Part shown: piece by piece, positions 6,283 to 6,906 of the stretch | Position numbering within the stretch: the stretch's first letter is position 1 | Layout of the letters: each line of letters opens with the position of its first letter | Source: Jeotgalicoccus sp052093725 | GTDB taxonomy: Bacteria; Bacillota; Bacilli; Staphylococcales; Salinicoccaceae | NCBI GenBank assembly: GCA_052093725.1 | Contig: JBQDHL010000084.1 | Location: 1 to 6,906, forward strand | Direction: 5' to 3' | Length of the DNA: 6,906 bases | Program-made: the position numbers and the translations under genes | Notes under the pieces: model-generated | Seen by the model: the letters and a program-made list of their open reading frames with translations, nothing else | The model's database searches: none | What the model was told of the DNA's origin: nothing

Positions 6283-6690
6283 TTACTTTGTCGGTTTGAC
6301 AGTTACGCCGCCTGCTTCGCTATCCAATGTCCAGTTAGCAGAAAGCATGTTCTCTAAATCCCTCTGTTGGTTTTCATCGAGTTCAAGACCTGTGATTACG
6401 AACTCATCCACCTGGTAATCCTCATCAGCAAACTTGCCGAATTTCATTTTAATTAAGTTTTTCAGACCGTTGAAAGTCAGGAACTTCACTTTATATCCGT
6501 CATTCACAATTGCCTCAAAGTCAGCATTCTTGCTCAGTTCCACTAAAGCATCAAAGTCCATATTTTCTTTAACAGCCTTGAATTCATCAAGGTCGTTCGT
6601 TTTAATATTTTCAATAATTTTATCGTTGCTGATGCCATTTCCTCTTAAAGTTTCAATCGCATAAGCTTCCATTAACGTAATCGATTCCAT
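6283..6690 (-). CDS. Hypothetical acidic 135-residue protein
   Basis: I do not recognise this family. The protein is acidic, has no cysteine, no signal peptide and no membrane segment, so it is probably cytosolic. The N-terminal half (about 5-60) looks helical with repeated Asp/Glu/Lys/Asn. A middle stretch rich in Val, Phe, Leu and Lys (66-85) is followed by a strand-like YQVDEFVITGLEL (91-103), an amphipathic helix (about 104-115) and a short C-terminal tail. The start is well supported: AGGAGG (6698-6703) lies 7 nt upstream of the ATG, and an extended -10 promoter lies 30 nt upstream of it. It is the first gene of a likely two-gene unit with the dehydrogenase, so a role linked to that enzyme or its inducing condition is possible but unproven. 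Codon use and direction match the neighbours. Confidence 0.82.
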   Translation of the reverse strand: MESITLMEAYAIETLRGNGISNDKIIENIKTNDLDEFKAVKENMDFDALVELSKNADFEAIVNDGYKVKFLTFNGLKNLIKMKFGKFADEDYQVDEFVITGLELDENQQRDLENMLSANWTLDSEAGGVTVKPTK

Positions 6691-6720
6691 GTGTGTGCCT
6701 CCTAAAATAATGTTATCGCT

Positions 6721-6749
6721 ATTGTATCATTTAGCATGTTTTATGAAAC
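6721..6749 (-). promoter_or_regulatory. Extended -10 promoter for the hypothetical protein / dehydrogenase operon
   Basis: The minus strand reads TG-A-TACAAT, an extended -10 element with the hexamer at 6721-6726 (five of six matches). The -35 position at 17 bp is GTTTCA (6744-6749), only three of six, which an extended -10 can tolerate. Transcription would begin near 6714, just before the AGGAGG box. Confidence 0.55.
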
Positions 6750-6803
6750 GATAAATGGCTTGATGCAGGGAGATTCAGGACTGTTTTTTTGTGTCAGTCA
6801 GCG

Positions 6804-6906
6804 CTCAAGCGATGATACTTCATTTGCGACCGCATGAACGGGCCTCAAGCGGATGATACTTCATTTGCGACCGCATGAACGGGCCTCAAGCGGATGATAC
6901 TTCATT
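6804..6906. repeat. Tandem direct repeat, about 41-bp unit, running off the right edge
   Basis: Two full units and a partial third begin with CTCAAGC at 6804, 6844 and 6885. The first unit is 40 bp, missing one G after CTCAAGC; the second is 41 bp; the third is cut by the window after 22 bp. Apart from the missing G the copies look identical. Each full unit contains an imperfect inverted repeat, TTCA-tt-TGCG-ac-CGCA-TGAA (6819-6838 in the first), so single-stranded copies could fold into small hairpins. There are no unique spacers, so it is not a CRISPR array. With 40- and 41-bp periods it cannot be an in-frame protein repeat. It is therefore an intergenic minisatellite-like array of unknown function, and its full length is not visible. 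Confidence 0.85.

Noticed and set aside
6779..6799. Terminator from GACTG...CAGTC with a T-run near 6784-6790
   Set aside because: The T-run lies in the loop of a 5-bp stem rather than after it, so the arrangement does not form an intrinsic terminator on either strand.
6804..6906. CRISPR array or protein-coding repeat at the right end
   Set aside because: Units are directly adjacent with no variable spacers, and periods of 40 and 41 bp break any reading frame between copies.

Overview
The window looks like a chromosomal segment of a low-to-moderate GC Gram-positive bacterium of the order Bacillales. My best guess is a member of the Staphylococcaceae with more GC than Staphylococcus itself. 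This is an inference from strong AGGAGG-type ribosome binding sites, compact operons, a YheI/YheH-type exporter pair and a YogA-type oxidoreductase. No rRNA, tRNA, insertion sequence or CRISPR array was seen. Every supported gene is on the minus strand, so the window reads right to left.

Right end (6691-6906): a tandem direct repeat with a unit of about 41 bp runs off the window edge. To its left is an extended -10 promoter. It serves an apparent two-gene operon (5269-6690): an unrecognised acidic 135-residue protein, then a cysteine-free, zinc-independent medium-chain (quinone oxidoreductase-like) dehydrogenase 24 nt downstream.

Middle (4928-5268): this 341-bp gap is the most interesting part. 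It holds a good sigma-A-type promoter (TTGCAA, 17-bp spacer, TATGAT), a strong ribosome binding site, a 26-codon ORF missed by normal length cut-offs, an AU-rich UCGG hairpin at its stop codon, alternating CCUCUC/GAGAGG segments that can pair in different ways, and a textbook intrinsic terminator (10-bp stem plus U tract) before the exporter genes. It resembles a leader-peptide attenuator like the one known upstream of Bacillus subtilis bmrCD (yheIH). The switching mechanism is an inference, and a plain terminator for the upstream operon is the main alternative.

Left of it (1006-4927): three tightly coupled genes encode two ABC half-transporters and an ASCH-domain protein, with a 1-nt TAATG junction and a 4-nt ATGA junction. 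The two ABC proteins are complementary in their defects. The first has Asp instead of the catalytic Glu after Walker B; the second has a non-canonical signature. This is what an asymmetric heterodimeric multidrug exporter (BmrCD/LmrCD/EfrCD/TM287-288 type) shows. The ASCH protein may bind RNA or nucleotides and would be co-expressed with the exporter.

Left end (1-911): the N-terminal 304 residues of a YxjG/YxjH-type, cobalamin-independent methionine synthase-like methyltransferase, cut by the window edge. It is separated from the ASCH gene by 94 bp with no convincing terminator, promoter or S-box riboswitch.
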